This document shows positions 46,601 to 54,948 of a stretch of 64,000 bases of DNA, piece after piece. Each line of letters starts with the position of its first letter. Positions within the stretch are counted from its first letter, which is position 1. The notes beneath the pieces are model-generated. The model was not told the DNA's origin. It saw nothing but the letters and a program-made list of their open reading frames with translations, and ran no database searches. Where the stretch lies: assembly GCF_017876755.1 (NCBI RefSeq), contig NZ_JAGIOO010000001.1:8789786-8853785 (forward strand), read 5' to 3'. This DNA comes from Crossiella equi (GTDB taxonomy: Bacteria; Actinomycetota; Actinomycetes; Mycobacteriales; Pseudonocardiaceae). The translations under genes were made by a program, and so were the position numbers.

Positions 46601-46639
46601 GAGCACCTGCAAGCGCAGCGAGCCACCCGGCACCGCCAC
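43627..46639 (-). pseudogene. Large SARP-family regulator broken by a one-base frameshift
   Basis: Paralogue of the next gene. The DNA-binding domain (LRLQVLGPLRVWRDGVEL, ARNVVHKYIGTLRRLLE) reads from GTG 46639 or 46633 to YQFTATP. At a run of six G on the + strand (46321-46326) the frame is lost; the BTAD and AAA domains (Walker A GEAGAGKTRLLEEL, Walker B VLLLLDDLHWAD) continue in another frame to 43627. Removing one base of the run gives TATPGSLDADSFRALVAEAG, exactly the expected continuation, so the break is a single insertion. It may be a real mutation, a phase-variable tract or a sequencing error. An internal start at 46185 could express the ATPase part alone. Confidence 0.8.
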
Positions 46640-46673
46640 CCCCCGTTCCAGTCCTGGACATCGGCCACGGACC

Positions 46674-47465
46674 CTACGAGGTACCCGGCTCGGTCCGGGC
46701 ACCCGCCTCGGTCAGGTATGTGAACACCTCGCCGAGCGCGCGCAGCCGGTCCGCGGACCAGCCGGTCGGCCGCAGCTGGAACCCGTGCAGCCCGGTCCGC
46801 CGGTGCACCGCCAGCAGCCGCTCGGCCAGCTCGGCCGCCGGTGCGGTCGCCTCCACCGTGGCCACCACCCGGCCCGCCAGCCTCTGGACCAGTGCCGCGT
46901 CCACCTGTGCCAGGGGGACGAGCGCGTAGTCGCATTCGGACACCACGGCGGGCGCGAGCTCGCCGGTGAACAGCGGGGGCCGGGGCTGCCGCACCGGGTG
47001 CGGGCCCGGCAGCCGGCCGGACAGCCGGTAGAACTCGCCGTCGAAGTCCAGCTCGCCGCCCCGGGCCCGCCAGATCTCCTTGACCGCGCGCACGGTCTCC
47101 GCGGCGTGCCGGTCCCGTTCCGGCGCCGTCAGGGGCCGCAGCCCGCCCGCCGGGTCCTCGGCCGGGCCCGCCACCACGTGCCAGGCCCACCGGCCCTCGC
47201 TGAGCACGTCCATGTTCGCGCCGAGCCGGGCCAGCACCGCCGGGGGCAGGTACCGCGTGTGCAGCGTGGTCACCACCTCGATGCGCCGGGTGGCGGCCAT
47301 CAGCACCGGTGCCCACACGAGCGCGGCCAGGTGGGGGTCTTCCTGGCCGCCCACGTGCAGCAGCCAGTCGAACCCGACCTCCTCGGCGGCGCGGGCCAGC
47401 TCGATCCGCGTGGGCAGGTCGACGGACTCCGGGGGGCACCACGTCAGCCCCAGTCGCAACGGCAT
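46674..47465 (-). CDS. LLM-class flavin/F420-dependent oxidoreductase
   Basis: 263 residues, shorter than most family members. LRLGLTWCPPESVDLPTRIE, GFDWLLHVGGQEDPHLAALV, IEVVTTLHTRYLPPAVLARL and GRWAWHVVAGPAEDPAGGLR are the barrel strands of a luciferase-like protein; FDGEFYRLSGRLPGP is the typical insertion. It likely uses FMNH2 or F420. Position between two SARP genes of the terpenoid cluster suggests a tailoring step, but it could serve another pathway. The stop lies 35 bases before the frameshifted SARP start. Confidence 0.75.
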   Translation of the reverse strand: MPLRLGLTWCPPESVDLPTRIELARAAEEVGFDWLLHVGGQEDPHLAALVWAPVLMAATRRIEVVTTLHTRYLPPAVLARLGANMDVLSEGRWAWHVVAGPAEDPAGGLRPLTAPERDRHAAETVRAVKEIWRARGGELDFDGEFYRLSGRLPGPHPVRQPRPPLFTGELAPAVVSECDYALVPLAQVDAALVQRLAGRVVATVEATAPAAELAERLLAVHRRTGLHGFQLRPTGWSADRLRALGEVFTYLTEAGARTEPGTS

Positions 47466-47517
47466 CGCTCGAAGCTAGCGATGCGTTGTGGAAGGTTTGT
47501 GGAAATCGGCTGACCGC

Positions 47518-48264
47518 TCATCCGGCCTCCAGCCCGCTGAGCACCAGCTCGTGCGCGCGCCGCAGCCCGGCGCCGGGTTCCAGGCCCATCTCGGCGACCA
47601 GGTGGCGGCGGGTGTCCTGGTACAGCGCGAGCGCGTCGGCCCGCCGCCCGGTGCGGTGCAGGGCGAGCATGAGCAGCGAGCGCAGCGACTCCCGGTTCGG
47701 GTGCGCGCGCACCAGCCCGGACAGGTCGGTGGCCACCTCGGCGGCCTGCCCGCAGTCCAGCTGGAACCCGGCCCGCCGCTCCAGCAGCTCCAGCCGCAGC
47801 TCCTCGGCCTGCACCCGGCCGGCCTCGGCGAAGGGCCCGTCCACGTCGTCGAAGGCCCGGCCCCGCCAGCACGCCAGGGCCTGTTCCACGACCTGGCAGG
47901 CCAGGCCGGGACCTCGCTGCCGCGCGAGCTCGGCGCTGAGCTGGCGGGAGCGGGTGGCGGCGAGCAGGTCCACCGCCTCCGGGTCGACCCGCAGCCGGTA
48001 GCCGCTGCCCGCCGACTGGATGGGCGGTGCCCCGGTCTCGCGCAGCACCCGGCGCAGGCGGGAGACGTAGGTGTAGAGGCTGTTCGCGGTCTGACCGGGC
48101 GGGTGCTCGCCCCACAGCGCGTGCGCGAGCTCGTCCCGGCCGACCACCCGGCCGGTGCTGGCGGCCAGCACCGCGAACAGCGCCCGCTGCCGGGAGGGGC
48201 CGAGCGGCAGCTCGACCCCGTCCTGCCAGGCGCGGACCGGGCCGAGCAGCTGCACCCGGGTCAT
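47518..48264 (-). CDS. Small SARP-family activator
   Basis: 248 residues, the minimal SARP layout: winged helix (VQLLGPVRAWQDGVELPLG, TANSLYTYVSRLRRVLRE) plus BTAD (about 95-245, ending LEPGAGLRRAHELVLSG). Such proteins (ActII-ORF4, DnrI type) bind direct heptamer repeats and activate one biosynthetic cluster. ATG 48264 overlaps the stop of the IspH-like gene, placing it in an operon with prenyl-diphosphate genes; it is the likeliest cluster-situated activator. Confidence 0.85.
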   Translation of the reverse strand: MTRVQLLGPVRAWQDGVELPLGPSRQRALFAVLAASTGRVVGRDELAHALWGEHPPGQTANSLYTYVSRLRRVLRETGAPPIQSAGSGYRLRVDPEAVDLLAATRSRQLSAELARQRGPGLACQVVEQALACWRGRAFDDVDGPFAEAGRVQAEELRLELLERRAGFQLDCGQAAEVATDLSGLVRAHPNRESLRSLLMLALHRTGRRADALALYQDTRRHLVAEMGLEPGAGLRRAHELVLSGLEAG

Positions 48265-48902
48265 GCCGACTCCTTCGCGGTGACGAGGCCGGTCCGGCGG
48301 ACGACCTTCGTGGGGCCGAGCCCGCCGATCGCGCGGGCCACGCCGGTGAGCAGGCCGCGGTCGGTGTCCGGGTGCACGAGCAGGCCCACGGTGCCGACCC
48401 CGGCCAGCCACTCCGGGCGCAGCTCCTCCACCGAGCGCAGCAGGTGCGCGGGCACCCCGCGCCGCTGGCACGGCGAGAGCGTGGCGGGGTCCAGGGCCAG
48501 CAGCAGGTCCACCGGCTCGGGCCGGTCCAGGACCAGGAGGTTGCGCGGCCGCAGCACCGCCGTCCACTCGCGCACCACCTGCGCGGCCGCGGCCAGGGCG
48601 TCCGGCTCCTCGGCGTGGGCGGCCGCGCCCAGGCCGATCGCGGTGCCCGGACCGTCCACCCAGGACACCAGGAACCCGAGCGAGCGGTGGTCGCCGCACT
48701 CGTCGTCGTAGGCGAGCAGCCCCCGCCCGGCGGGGACGCCGAGCCTGCGCAGGCTCCCGGCCAGCAGCGGGGCGGCCGGGCAGCGGGTGGGACCGGGTGT
48801 GCCGGGGCGCAGCTCGTCGGCGATCACCGGGGTGCCCGGGGCCGGTGGGCGGCCCAGGACGAACACCGGCCGGACCGCGGCGTTGCGGCGCATGGCCCTC
48901 AT
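48261..48902 (-). CDS. Uncharacterised protein with IspH-like C-terminus
   Basis: 213 residues. I recognise no full-length family. The C-terminal WLAGVGTVGLLVHPDTDRGL followed by a short helix resembles the last part of IspH (typically EWLxGxxxVGxTAGAS). Three Cys stand in TRCPAAP, DDECGDHR and SPCQRRG, which might recall the three cluster-binding Cys of IspH, though the protein is about 100 residues shorter. Its place between polyprenyl synthase (eight bases away) and a SARP (overlap) supports a role in isoprenoid supply. It could equally be a degenerate or unrelated protein. Confidence 0.45.
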   Translation of the reverse strand: MRAMRRNAAVRPVFVLGRPPAPGTPVIADELRPGTPGPTRCPAAPLLAGSLRRLGVPAGRGLLAYDDECGDHRSLGFLVSWVDGPGTAIGLGAAAHAEEPDALAAAAQVVREWTAVLRPRNLLVLDRPEPVDLLLALDPATLSPCQRRGVPAHLLRSVEELRPEWLAGVGTVGLLVHPDTDRGLLTGVARAIGGLGPTKVVRRTGLVTAKESA

Positions 48903-48909
48903 CGCGGCC

Positions 48910-49947
48910 TCACCGGTTCCGCGTGGTCATCAGGTCGGCCAGCGCCCGCAGCTCCGCCACGGCCACCGGGTCGCCGTCGACCTGGTCCAGCCAGTGCAGC
49001 GCCAGCCGGTACTGCCGCGCGGCCTCGTGCTCGGTCCACGAGCGCCCGCCCGCCTCGGCCACCAGGTCCGCCGCGTGCGCCAGGTTCTCCGGGGTCACCG
49101 CGCGCGTCCGGTACAGCTCGGCCAGCTGCGCACCGGCGGGCGAACCGCCGGTCAGCGCGACCAGCACCGGCATGCTCTTCTTGTACCGCAACAGGTCCGC
49201 GCCCACCGGCTTGCCGGTCACCGCCGGGTCGCCGAAGATGCCGAGCACGTCGTCGACGAGCTGGAAGGCCAGCCCGATGTGGTGGCCGAAGCGGCGCAGC
49301 GCGTCCACCTGGGCCGGGCTCGCGCCCCCGGCCAGCGCGCCCAGCACGCACGCACCCGCCAGCAGGGCGGCGGTCTTGCCCGCGGCCATGGCCAGGTACT
49401 CCTCCGGTCCGACCGCGCCCTGCTCCTCGAAGCTCATGTCCTGGTGCTGGCCCACGCACAGCGCGACCACCGCCGCGCTCAGCTCCGCGCACACCGCGAC
49501 CGCGTCCGCGTCGCCGCCCCGGGTGAGCACCTGGTTGGCCATGGCCAGCATGGCGTCCCCGAGCAGGATCGCGTACGGCACGCCGAACTGCGCCCACACG
49601 GTCGCCCGCCCGCGCCGCGTGCGGTCGGCGTCCATCACGTCGTCGTGTACCAGCGAGAAGTTGTGCACCAGCTCGACCGCGACCGCCGCGCGCACCGCGG
49701 CGTCCCCGGTCCGGCCGCCGCCGACCGCGCGGGCGGCGCCCAGCACGAACGCGGGGCGGGCCATCTTGCCCTGGTCGGCGGTGATCGGATTGCCCTGCGC
49801 GTCCCAGAACCCGAAGTGGAAGCCCGCGCCCAGGCGCAGCGACGCGGCCAGTCCGCCGACCGCGGCGCGCAGCGGTCCGTCGATGGCCAGCCCGCTGCGG
49901 TGGAGCACGTCGGCGGCCTCGGGAGCGGCATTTCCGGTGAGTGTCAT
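48910..49947 (-). CDS. Polyprenyl diphosphate synthase (trans type)
   Basis: 345 residues, all-helical isoprenyl synthase. The first Asp-rich motif is D102-D-V-M-D106 in LVHDDVMDADRTRRG; the second is D232-D-V-L-G-I-F-G-D, with Gly where DDxxD would have Asp, as in many terpenoid-cluster enzymes. KTAALLAGACVLGALAGG and GKPVGADLLRYKKSMPVL are also conserved. A Phe five residues before the first motif suggests a short product (FPP or GGPP). It should feed the terpene synthase at 53054. RBS AAGGA before the ATG; it diverges from the FAD monooxygenase operon. Confidence 0.88.
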   Translation of the reverse strand: MTLTGNAAPEAADVLHRSGLAIDGPLRAAVGGLAASLRLGAGFHFGFWDAQGNPITADQGKMARPAFVLGAARAVGGGRTGDAAVRAAVAVELVHNFSLVHDDVMDADRTRRGRATVWAQFGVPYAILLGDAMLAMANQVLTRGGDADAVAVCAELSAAVVALCVGQHQDMSFEEQGAVGPEEYLAMAAGKTAALLAGACVLGALAGGASPAQVDALRRFGHHIGLAFQLVDDVLGIFGDPAVTGKPVGADLLRYKKSMPVLVALTGGSPAGAQLAELYRTRAVTPENLAHAADLVAEAGGRSWTEHEAARQYRLALHWLDQVDGDPVAVAELRALADLMTTRNR

Positions 49948-50161
49948 GCGATCCGTCCTTGGCGAGTGGGAGAGCGGTGCGTCACGGCTCGCAGACTCGC
50001 ACCGGCGAGTGCTCGCCCCGGTGACACTTCGCTGACGCCCGGTGTCACCCGGCAGTCAGCCGGTTGTCGGGTGGCCTCCCGCAGTGTCGTCCCCGGCGGT
50101 GCGGCGCAGGCAGAGGTGCCGCGCCGCCGCCCTCACTCCGCGAAGATTGGACGACACGTAC
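49948..50161. promoter_or_regulatory. Divergent promoter region of the terpenoid cluster
   Basis: 214 bases between two divergent operons. GGTGACAC (50020-50027) and GTGTCACC (50042-50049) form a perfect 8-bp inverted repeat, arms 14 bases apart. Another small dyad is CGAGTGCTCG near 50007-50016. One activator, such as the small SARP, could drive both operons from here. Confidence 0.45.
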
Positions 50162-51523
50162 ATGGAAGCCACGCGCAGGGGACACCCCTGGGGTCATGCC
50201 GTCGTCATCGGCGCCGGAATCGCCGGGCTGGTCACGGCGCGGGTGCTGGCCGACCACTTCGGCCGCGTCACGGTGCTGGAGCAGGACCTCGTCGACGGCG
50301 AGACCGAGTACCGCAGCGGGGTGCCGCAGGCGCGGCACCCGCACGCCCTGCTCGCCCGCGGCGGCCAGATCCTGGACGAGCTGTTCCCGGGCCTGTCCAC
50401 CGAGCTGACCGAGGCGGGCGCGCCGATCGGCGACTACGGCCAGGTGATGCGGATGCGCCTGCCCACCGGCTGGGCCCCGCGCGGGCCGCTGGGCATCACC
50501 ATGCAGACCTTCACCCGGGTCCGCCTGGAGGGTGCGATCCGCCGCCGGGTGCTGGTCCGGCCCGAGATCACGCTGGTGGGCGGGTTCCGCGCCGCGGGCC
50601 TGGTGTTCGACTCGACCGCCCAGCGCGTCACCGGGGTGCGCGGCAGGCAGCGCGCCGAGGACAGGTCCGAACGGGACCTCGTCATCGACGACGCCGACCT
50701 GGTGGTGGACGCCAGCGGCCGCACCACCAAGCTGCCGGACTGGCTGGCCGGGGCCGGGTACGGCGAGCCGGAGGTGCGCACCGTCGACGGCAAACTGTCC
50801 TACGCCTCAAGGCTTTTCCACGCCCCTGAGAACTTCACCCGGGACTGGACCTCGACCGCGCAGCTGGTGCTGGCCCCCGGCCGCCGCGGCGGGGGAGTGG
50901 TCGCGGTCGAGGAGGGCCGGTGGCTGATCACCATGATCGGCGCGGGCGGGGAGACGCCGCCCAACGACGAGGAGGGCTTCCTGGCGTACGCCCGCTCCCT
51001 GGACAACCCGCACATCGCGGAGTGCATCACCGAGGGCAAGCCCGCCGGGCCGCTGTACCGGGCGGTCAACCTCACCAACCGCTGGACGCGCTACCACCGG
51101 ATGAAGCGCTGGCCGGACCGGCTGGTCGCGATCGGCGACACCGTGTGCACGTTCAACCCCATGTACGGCCAGGGCATGACGGTCTCGGCGATGCAGGCCG
51201 ACGCGCTGCGCGTGATGCTGGCCGACCGGGCGCGCGGCGGTGGCCTGGACGGGTTCGCGCGCAGGTTCCAGCGCAGGACGGCCAAGGTGATCCAGCTGCC
51301 GTGGCTGATCGCCACCCAGGCCGACCGGGGCTGGACCGAGGGCAAGCCGGGCCTGTTCGACAAGGCCGCCTCGGGCTACCTGGGCGCGGTGATGAACGCG
51401 ATGCCGGAGGAGATCGACCTGTACCGGCGCTTCTACCAGGTCGCCCAGCTGGTCAAGGGACCGGCCGTGCTGGTGAGCCCGAAGGTGCTGGCGCGCGTGG
51501 CGAGGGGACGGCGGTCGGCGTGA
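50162..51523 (+). CDS. FAD-dependent monooxygenase (epoxidase/hydroxylase type)
   Basis: 453 residues. Rossmann motif VVIGAGIAGLVTARVLADHF and EQD at the end of strand 2; DLVVDASGR in the middle; AIGDTVCTFNPMYGQGMTVS is the FAD-ribityl GD motif with the usual PxxGQGM loop. ARHPHALLARGGQILDELFPG resembles squalene-epoxidase-like and polyketide hydroxylases. In this operon it is a candidate to oxidise the terpene or its prenyl precursor. ATG 50162 begins six residues before the first strand; its end overlaps the next GTG. Confidence 0.8.
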   Translation: MEATRRGHPWGHAVVIGAGIAGLVTARVLADHFGRVTVLEQDLVDGETEYRSGVPQARHPHALLARGGQILDELFPGLSTELTEAGAPIGDYGQVMRMRLPTGWAPRGPLGITMQTFTRVRLEGAIRRRVLVRPEITLVGGFRAAGLVFDSTAQRVTGVRGRQRAEDRSERDLVIDDADLVVDASGRTTKLPDWLAGAGYGEPEVRTVDGKLSYASRLFHAPENFTRDWTSTAQLVLAPGRRGGGVVAVEEGRWLITMIGAGGETPPNDEEGFLAYARSLDNPHIAECITEGKPAGPLYRAVNLTNRWTRYHRMKRWPDRLVAIGDTVCTFNPMYGQGMTVSAMQADALRVMLADRARGGGLDGFARRFQRRTAKVIQLPWLIATQADRGWTEGKPGLFDKAASGYLGAVMNAMPEEIDLYRRFYQVAQLVKGPAVLVSPKVLARVARGRRSA

Positions 51524-52221
51524 ACACCACCACCATGCGGCTCAGCGTCTACAGCGGGTTCGCCTTCCTGGCCGTCGTGCTGCTCGGTTTTGTCGTGCTC
51601 GCCGGGTTCCTGCCGCCCCCGTCGCCGACCATGACCGCGGCCGAGGTCGCCCGCATGTACGTCGAGGAGGGGCCCTGGATCCGGGCCGGTGCGGCCGTCA
51701 TGATCTTCGGGGCCGCGTTCGCCTTCCCGTTCTCGGCCGTGCTCTTCCACCAGGTGAAGGCGGCCGAGGGCGGCGGGCCCGCGCCGATGGCCTACACCAG
51801 CCTGGTCGCCGGGGTCATGATCACCCTGGCCATCGTGTTCCCGTCCTTCTTCGTGGGCGCGGCGGCCACCGGTGCCGGAACCCGCGCGCCGGAGCTGATC
51901 GAGAGCCTCAACGACCTCGCCTGGCTCGTCTTCGTCGGCTTCATCACCCCGCTGATGGCCCAGGCCACGGCGGTCGCGGTCGCGACTTTCGCCGACCGCC
52001 GGGCCCGGCCGGTGTTCCCGCGCTGGGTGGGCTACTTCAACCTGTGGTGCGCGCTGGCCTACGCCCCGGGGGTGCTCATCCTGTGCTTCGACGAGGGCCC
52101 GTTCGCCTACGACGGCGTCTTCACCTTCTGGCTCGGCCTGGTCGTCTTCGGGCTGTGGTGGGTCGTGATGATGACCCAGGCGCTGAAGGTGCTCAAGCGC
52201 GACGCGGTGGACCCGCTGTGA
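51520..52221 (+). CDS. Multispanning membrane protein of unknown function
   Basis: 233 residues with about six hydrophobic segments: SVYSGFAFLAVVLLGFVVLAGF, AAVMIFGAAFAFPFSAVLF, MAYTSLVAGVMITLAIVFPSFF, LAWLVFVGFITPLMAQATAV, YFNLWCALAYAPGVLILCF and FTFWLGLVVFGLWWVVMM. No family recognised. Start and stop overlap both neighbours (GTGA), so it is tightly coupled to the monooxygenase and the oxidase-like subunit, and may form a membrane complex with the latter. Confidence 0.7.
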   Translation: MNTTTMRLSVYSGFAFLAVVLLGFVVLAGFLPPPSPTMTAAEVARMYVEEGPWIRAGAAVMIFGAAFAFPFSAVLFHQVKAAEGGGPAPMAYTSLVAGVMITLAIVFPSFFVGAAATGAGTRAPELIESLNDLAWLVFVGFITPLMAQATAVAVATFADRRARPVFPRWVGYFNLWCALAYAPGVLILCFDEGPFAYDGVFTFWLGLVVFGLWWVVMMTQALKVLKRDAVDPL

Positions 52222-52817
52222 CCGCGCGGCTGGACGCGCGCCAGGACCGGCTCGCCGCGAAGGGCCGGGAGCGGCGGATCCCCGGCGAGGAGGGGGTCTG
52301 GGTCCTCATCTTCGGCGACCTGGTCATCTTCGCCGTCGTCTTCGCCACCTTCCTGCACTACCGCGGTGAGGACGTCGAGACCTACAACCGCTCGGCCCTC
52401 GACCTGACCCAGGGCTTCGGCCTGGTCAACACGTTGGTGCTGCTGACCAGCTCGCTGCTGGTGGTGCTCGCGGTCCGGGCGCTGCCCACCAACGGGACCG
52501 GGGCCTCGCGGCTGTTCGCGGGCGCGCTCGGCCTGGGCGGGGTGTTCTGCGTGGTCAAGGCCGTGGAGTACACCGGCAAGCTCACCGCCGGGATCACCCC
52601 GGGCACCAACGGGTTCTGGATGTTCTTCTACGTGCTCACCGGCCTGCACCTGCTGCACCTGCTGGTCGGCATGGGGGTGCTCGGGCTGCTCGTACGGCTG
52701 GCCCGGAAACCGTTGACCGCCAAGAGGTTCGCGGTGCTGGAGGGCGGCGCGTGCTTCTGGCACATGGTCGACCTGCTGTGGATCCTGCTCTTCCCGCTGC
52801 TCTACCTGGTCCGGTGA
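52218..52817 (+). CDS. Heme-copper oxidase subunit III-like protein (NorE-like)
   Basis: 199 residues, five membrane helices. EEGVWVLIFGDLVIFAVVFA, KAVEYTGKL, FYVLTGLHLLHLLVGMG and EGGACFWHMVDLLWILLFPL match cytochrome c oxidase subunit III, including the characteristic Glu of helix 3 and the FWHMVDLLW signature. Stand-alone short versions are called NorE. No subunit I or II, and no nor genes, are in the window. It is translationally coupled to a membrane protein and followed by a subunit IV-like gene inside a terpene operon, an unusual place for it. Confidence 0.85.
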   Translation: MTARLDARQDRLAAKGRERRIPGEEGVWVLIFGDLVIFAVVFATFLHYRGEDVETYNRSALDLTQGFGLVNTLVLLTSSLLVVLAVRALPTNGTGASRLFAGALGLGGVFCVVKAVEYTGKLTAGITPGTNGFWMFFYVLTGLHLLHLLVGMGVLGLLVRLARKPLTAKRFAVLEGGACFWHMVDLLWILLFPLLYLVR

Positions 52818-52821
52818 TCGC

Positions 52822-53040
52822 GTGTCCACCATGGTCGTCTGGTCCGCGCTGGTCGTGGCCACCCTGCTCTCCGCCGTCCTGTCCGCCACCTCCGCCGTGG
52901 CCGTCGTGGTGATCGCGATGGCGAAGGTGCTGCTCGTCGGCCGCTACTTCATGGAACTGCGCACTGCCCCGGGCTGGCTGCGCACCGCGTTCGACGCCTA
53001 CTGCGTCGTGGTGTGCGGCGGCCTGGTGGTCCTCCTCTGA
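52822..53040 (+). CDS. Prokaryotic cytochrome oxidase subunit IV-like small membrane protein (NorF-like)
   Basis: 72 residues: two hydrophobic helices (VVWSALVVATLLSAVLSATS; FDAYCVVVCGGLVVLL) with VVIAMAKVLLVGRYFMELR between them, the COX4_pro/NorF pattern whose K-x(3)-V-x-x-Y/F-M-E-L core is recognisable. GTG 52822 is four bases after the subunit III-like gene. Such small subunits accompany subunit III in oxidase operons. Confidence 0.72.
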   Translation: MSTMVVWSALVVATLLSAVLSATSAVAVVVIAMAKVLLVGRYFMELRTAPGWLRTAFDAYCVVVCGGLVVLL

Positions 53041-53053
53041 CGAAGGGTCGATG

Positions 53054-54115
53054 ATGATCGCGCTCGACGAACTCGTGTTCCCCGCGCCCTACTGCCCTCT
53101 GGAAGGTGCCCGCAACCCCGCCGCCGACCGGATCGAGGCCTACGCCATGGACTGGGTCGACAAGCACGGCCTGTGCGAGACCGCCTCCGAACGCGCCTCG
53201 TTGCTGGACACGCGCAGCGCCGACTTCTGCGCCCGGTTCTTCCCCGAGGCCGACGAGGAACGCCTGCTGGCCATCACGCTGTGGGTGTACTGGGGCTTCG
53301 CCTTCGACGACGTCTACTGCGACAACGCCGCCACCGCCGTCGGCGCGGAGGAGTTCGCCGAGGTGGCCGGGCTGGTGCAGCGGGCCTGGGAGGTGCCCAC
53401 CACGCTGACCTCCGCCGACCCCCGGTTGAGCCGGTACCTGGTGGCCATGCAGGACCTGTCCGCGCGCTTCCACCGGCTGGGCAGCCCGACCCAGCTGAAC
53501 CAGGTCAACGCGGCGCACTGCGCGTGGCTGTTCGCGGTGGCCTGGCAGGTGGGCAACCGCAGCCGGGGCGTGCTGCCCACAGTGGACGGTTACCTGATGA
53601 TGCGCCTGGGCGCCTGCGGGATCAGCGTGCTGTGCGCGATGACCGGCTTCGCCAACCGCATCGAGGTGCCCGCCCGGGAGTGGCACGCGCCCGCGGTCAA
53701 GGCGCTCACCGAGATGGCCACCACCGTGGTGGCGCTGGACAATGACCGGCACTCGCTGGTCAAGGAGCTGCGCGGCGGGCAGGACGAGCAGAACATCTTC
53801 ACCGTGCTGCTCGGCCAGGGCCGCACGCTGCCGGAGGCGGTCGAGGAGGCCACCGGGCTGCGCGACCGGATGTTCTGCCGGTTCGTGGAGCTGGCCGACC
53901 GCGTTGCCGCGCAGGGCAGTCCGGAGCTGCGGCAGTACGTGCAGGGCCTGCGGTGGGGGATCCGGGGCAACGCCGAGTGGGGCCTGGTGGTGCCGCGCTA
54001 CCGGGAGGGCGGCGAGGTCGAGGACCTCGGCATCACCTGGGCCGACCGGCCGTCCGCGCGGGGTTCGCAGGCGCCGCCGGCCAGCATCGACTGGTGGTGG
54101 CAGGACTTCGCCTGA
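53054..54115 (+). CDS. Class I terpene synthase
   Basis: 353 residues with intact metal-binding motifs: D85-D86-V-Y-C-D90 in FAFDDVYCD, the NSE triad N230-D-R-H-S234-x3-E238, and the C-terminal R315-Y316 pair. TLWVYWGFAFDD is the usual lead-in helix. It ionises a prenyl diphosphate (probably FPP or GGPP from the enzyme at 48910) and cyclises it; the product cannot be read from sequence. RBS CGAAGGG; either ATG 53051 or 53054. It is last in the five-gene operon. Confidence 0.92.
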   Translation: MIALDELVFPAPYCPLEGARNPAADRIEAYAMDWVDKHGLCETASERASLLDTRSADFCARFFPEADEERLLAITLWVYWGFAFDDVYCDNAATAVGAEEFAEVAGLVQRAWEVPTTLTSADPRLSRYLVAMQDLSARFHRLGSPTQLNQVNAAHCAWLFAVAWQVGNRSRGVLPTVDGYLMMRLGACGISVLCAMTGFANRIEVPAREWHAPAVKALTEMATTVVALDNDRHSLVKELRGGQDEQNIFTVLLGQGRTLPEAVEEATGLRDRMFCRFVELADRVAAQGSPELRQYVQGLRWGIRGNAEWGLVVPRYREGGEVEDLGITWADRPSARGSQAPPASIDWWWQDFA

Positions 54116-54165
54116 GGTTTGTCCGGCGGTGGTGGCGTCCCCGGGGCGCCACCACCGCTGTCGTC

Positions 54166-54948
54166 TCAGGCCAGCAGGGCGTCGGAGTGGTGGCGCAGGG
54201 CGGGGTCGTGGCGCAGGACCTGGGCGGCGGTGCGGCGCAGCTGCGGGGACGGCTCCACACCGAGCTCCTCGCTCAGGAACAACCGGGCCGAGTGGTAGAC
54301 CTCCAGCGCCTCGCCCTGGCGCTGGGAGCGGTAGAGCGCGATGATCAGCTGCTCGTGGAAGCGCTCGCGGTAGGGGTTGGCCGCGACCAGCTCCTTCAGC
54401 TCGCCGACCTGCTGGCGGTGCAGGCCGAGCTCGAGCCGGGCGTCCATCACGGTCTCGAGCGTGGCCAGCCGGGTCTCCTCCAGGCGGACCCGGGCGATGC
54501 GGCCGGTCGGACCGAGGTCGTGGCCGGAGAACGGGGCGCCCCGCCACAGCGCGAGGGCCTGCCGGCCGCACTCGGCCGCGCGCGCCGGATCGGTGGGCCA
54601 GGCCTCGGCGCAGCCGGCCGCGAACGTGCTGAAGGCGCACAGGTCGACCCGCTCCGCGGGCGCGCGCAGCACGTAGCCCGGGTGGCTCCAGTCGATGCGG
54701 ACCCGCTCCTCCGGCAGCCATGCGGCCAGGTCCTTGCGGATGCGGGCGATGTGCGCGTGCACGGTCTGCGCGGCCCCGGCGGGCGGGTCCTGCTCCCACA
54801 GCTCCTCCACCACCTGGTCCATGGTGAGCACAGTGTTCACGTGGGAAAGGAGCGCGACCAGCAATCGCGACCGGCGGCAGGGCTTGACGGAGACCGGCTG
54901 GTTTTCCGAGCCGACTAAGAACGGGCCCAAGCAGCGGAAACTCAGCAC
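54166..54948 (-). CDS. SARP-family activator at the right edge of the terpenoid cluster
   Basis: 260 residues: winged helix (LSFRCLGPFLVGSENQPVSV, AAQTVHAHIARIRKDLAAWL) and BTAD (about 100-245, SEELGVEPSPQLRRTAAQVL). It is convergent with the terpene synthase gene. Its upstream region is markedly AT-rich. It probably activates this or a neighbouring cluster. Confidence 0.85.
   Translation of the reverse strand: MLSFRCLGPFLVGSENQPVSVKPCRRSRLLVALLSHVNTVLTMDQVVEELWEQDPPAGAAQTVHAHIARIRKDLAAWLPEERVRIDWSHPGYVLRAPAERVDLCAFSTFAAGCAEAWPTDPARAAECGRQALALWRGAPFSGHDLGPTGRIARVRLEETRLATLETVMDARLELGLHRQQVGELKELVAANPYRERFHEQLIIALYRSQRQGEALEVYHSARLFLSEELGVEPSPQLRRTAAQVLRHDPALRHHSDALLA

Noticed and set aside
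52218-53040. Nitric oxide reductase accessory operon (norEF)
   Set aside because: No norB, norC, norQ or norD is present, and the pair is translationally embedded in a terpene operon; the NorEF resemblance is kept only as a family label.
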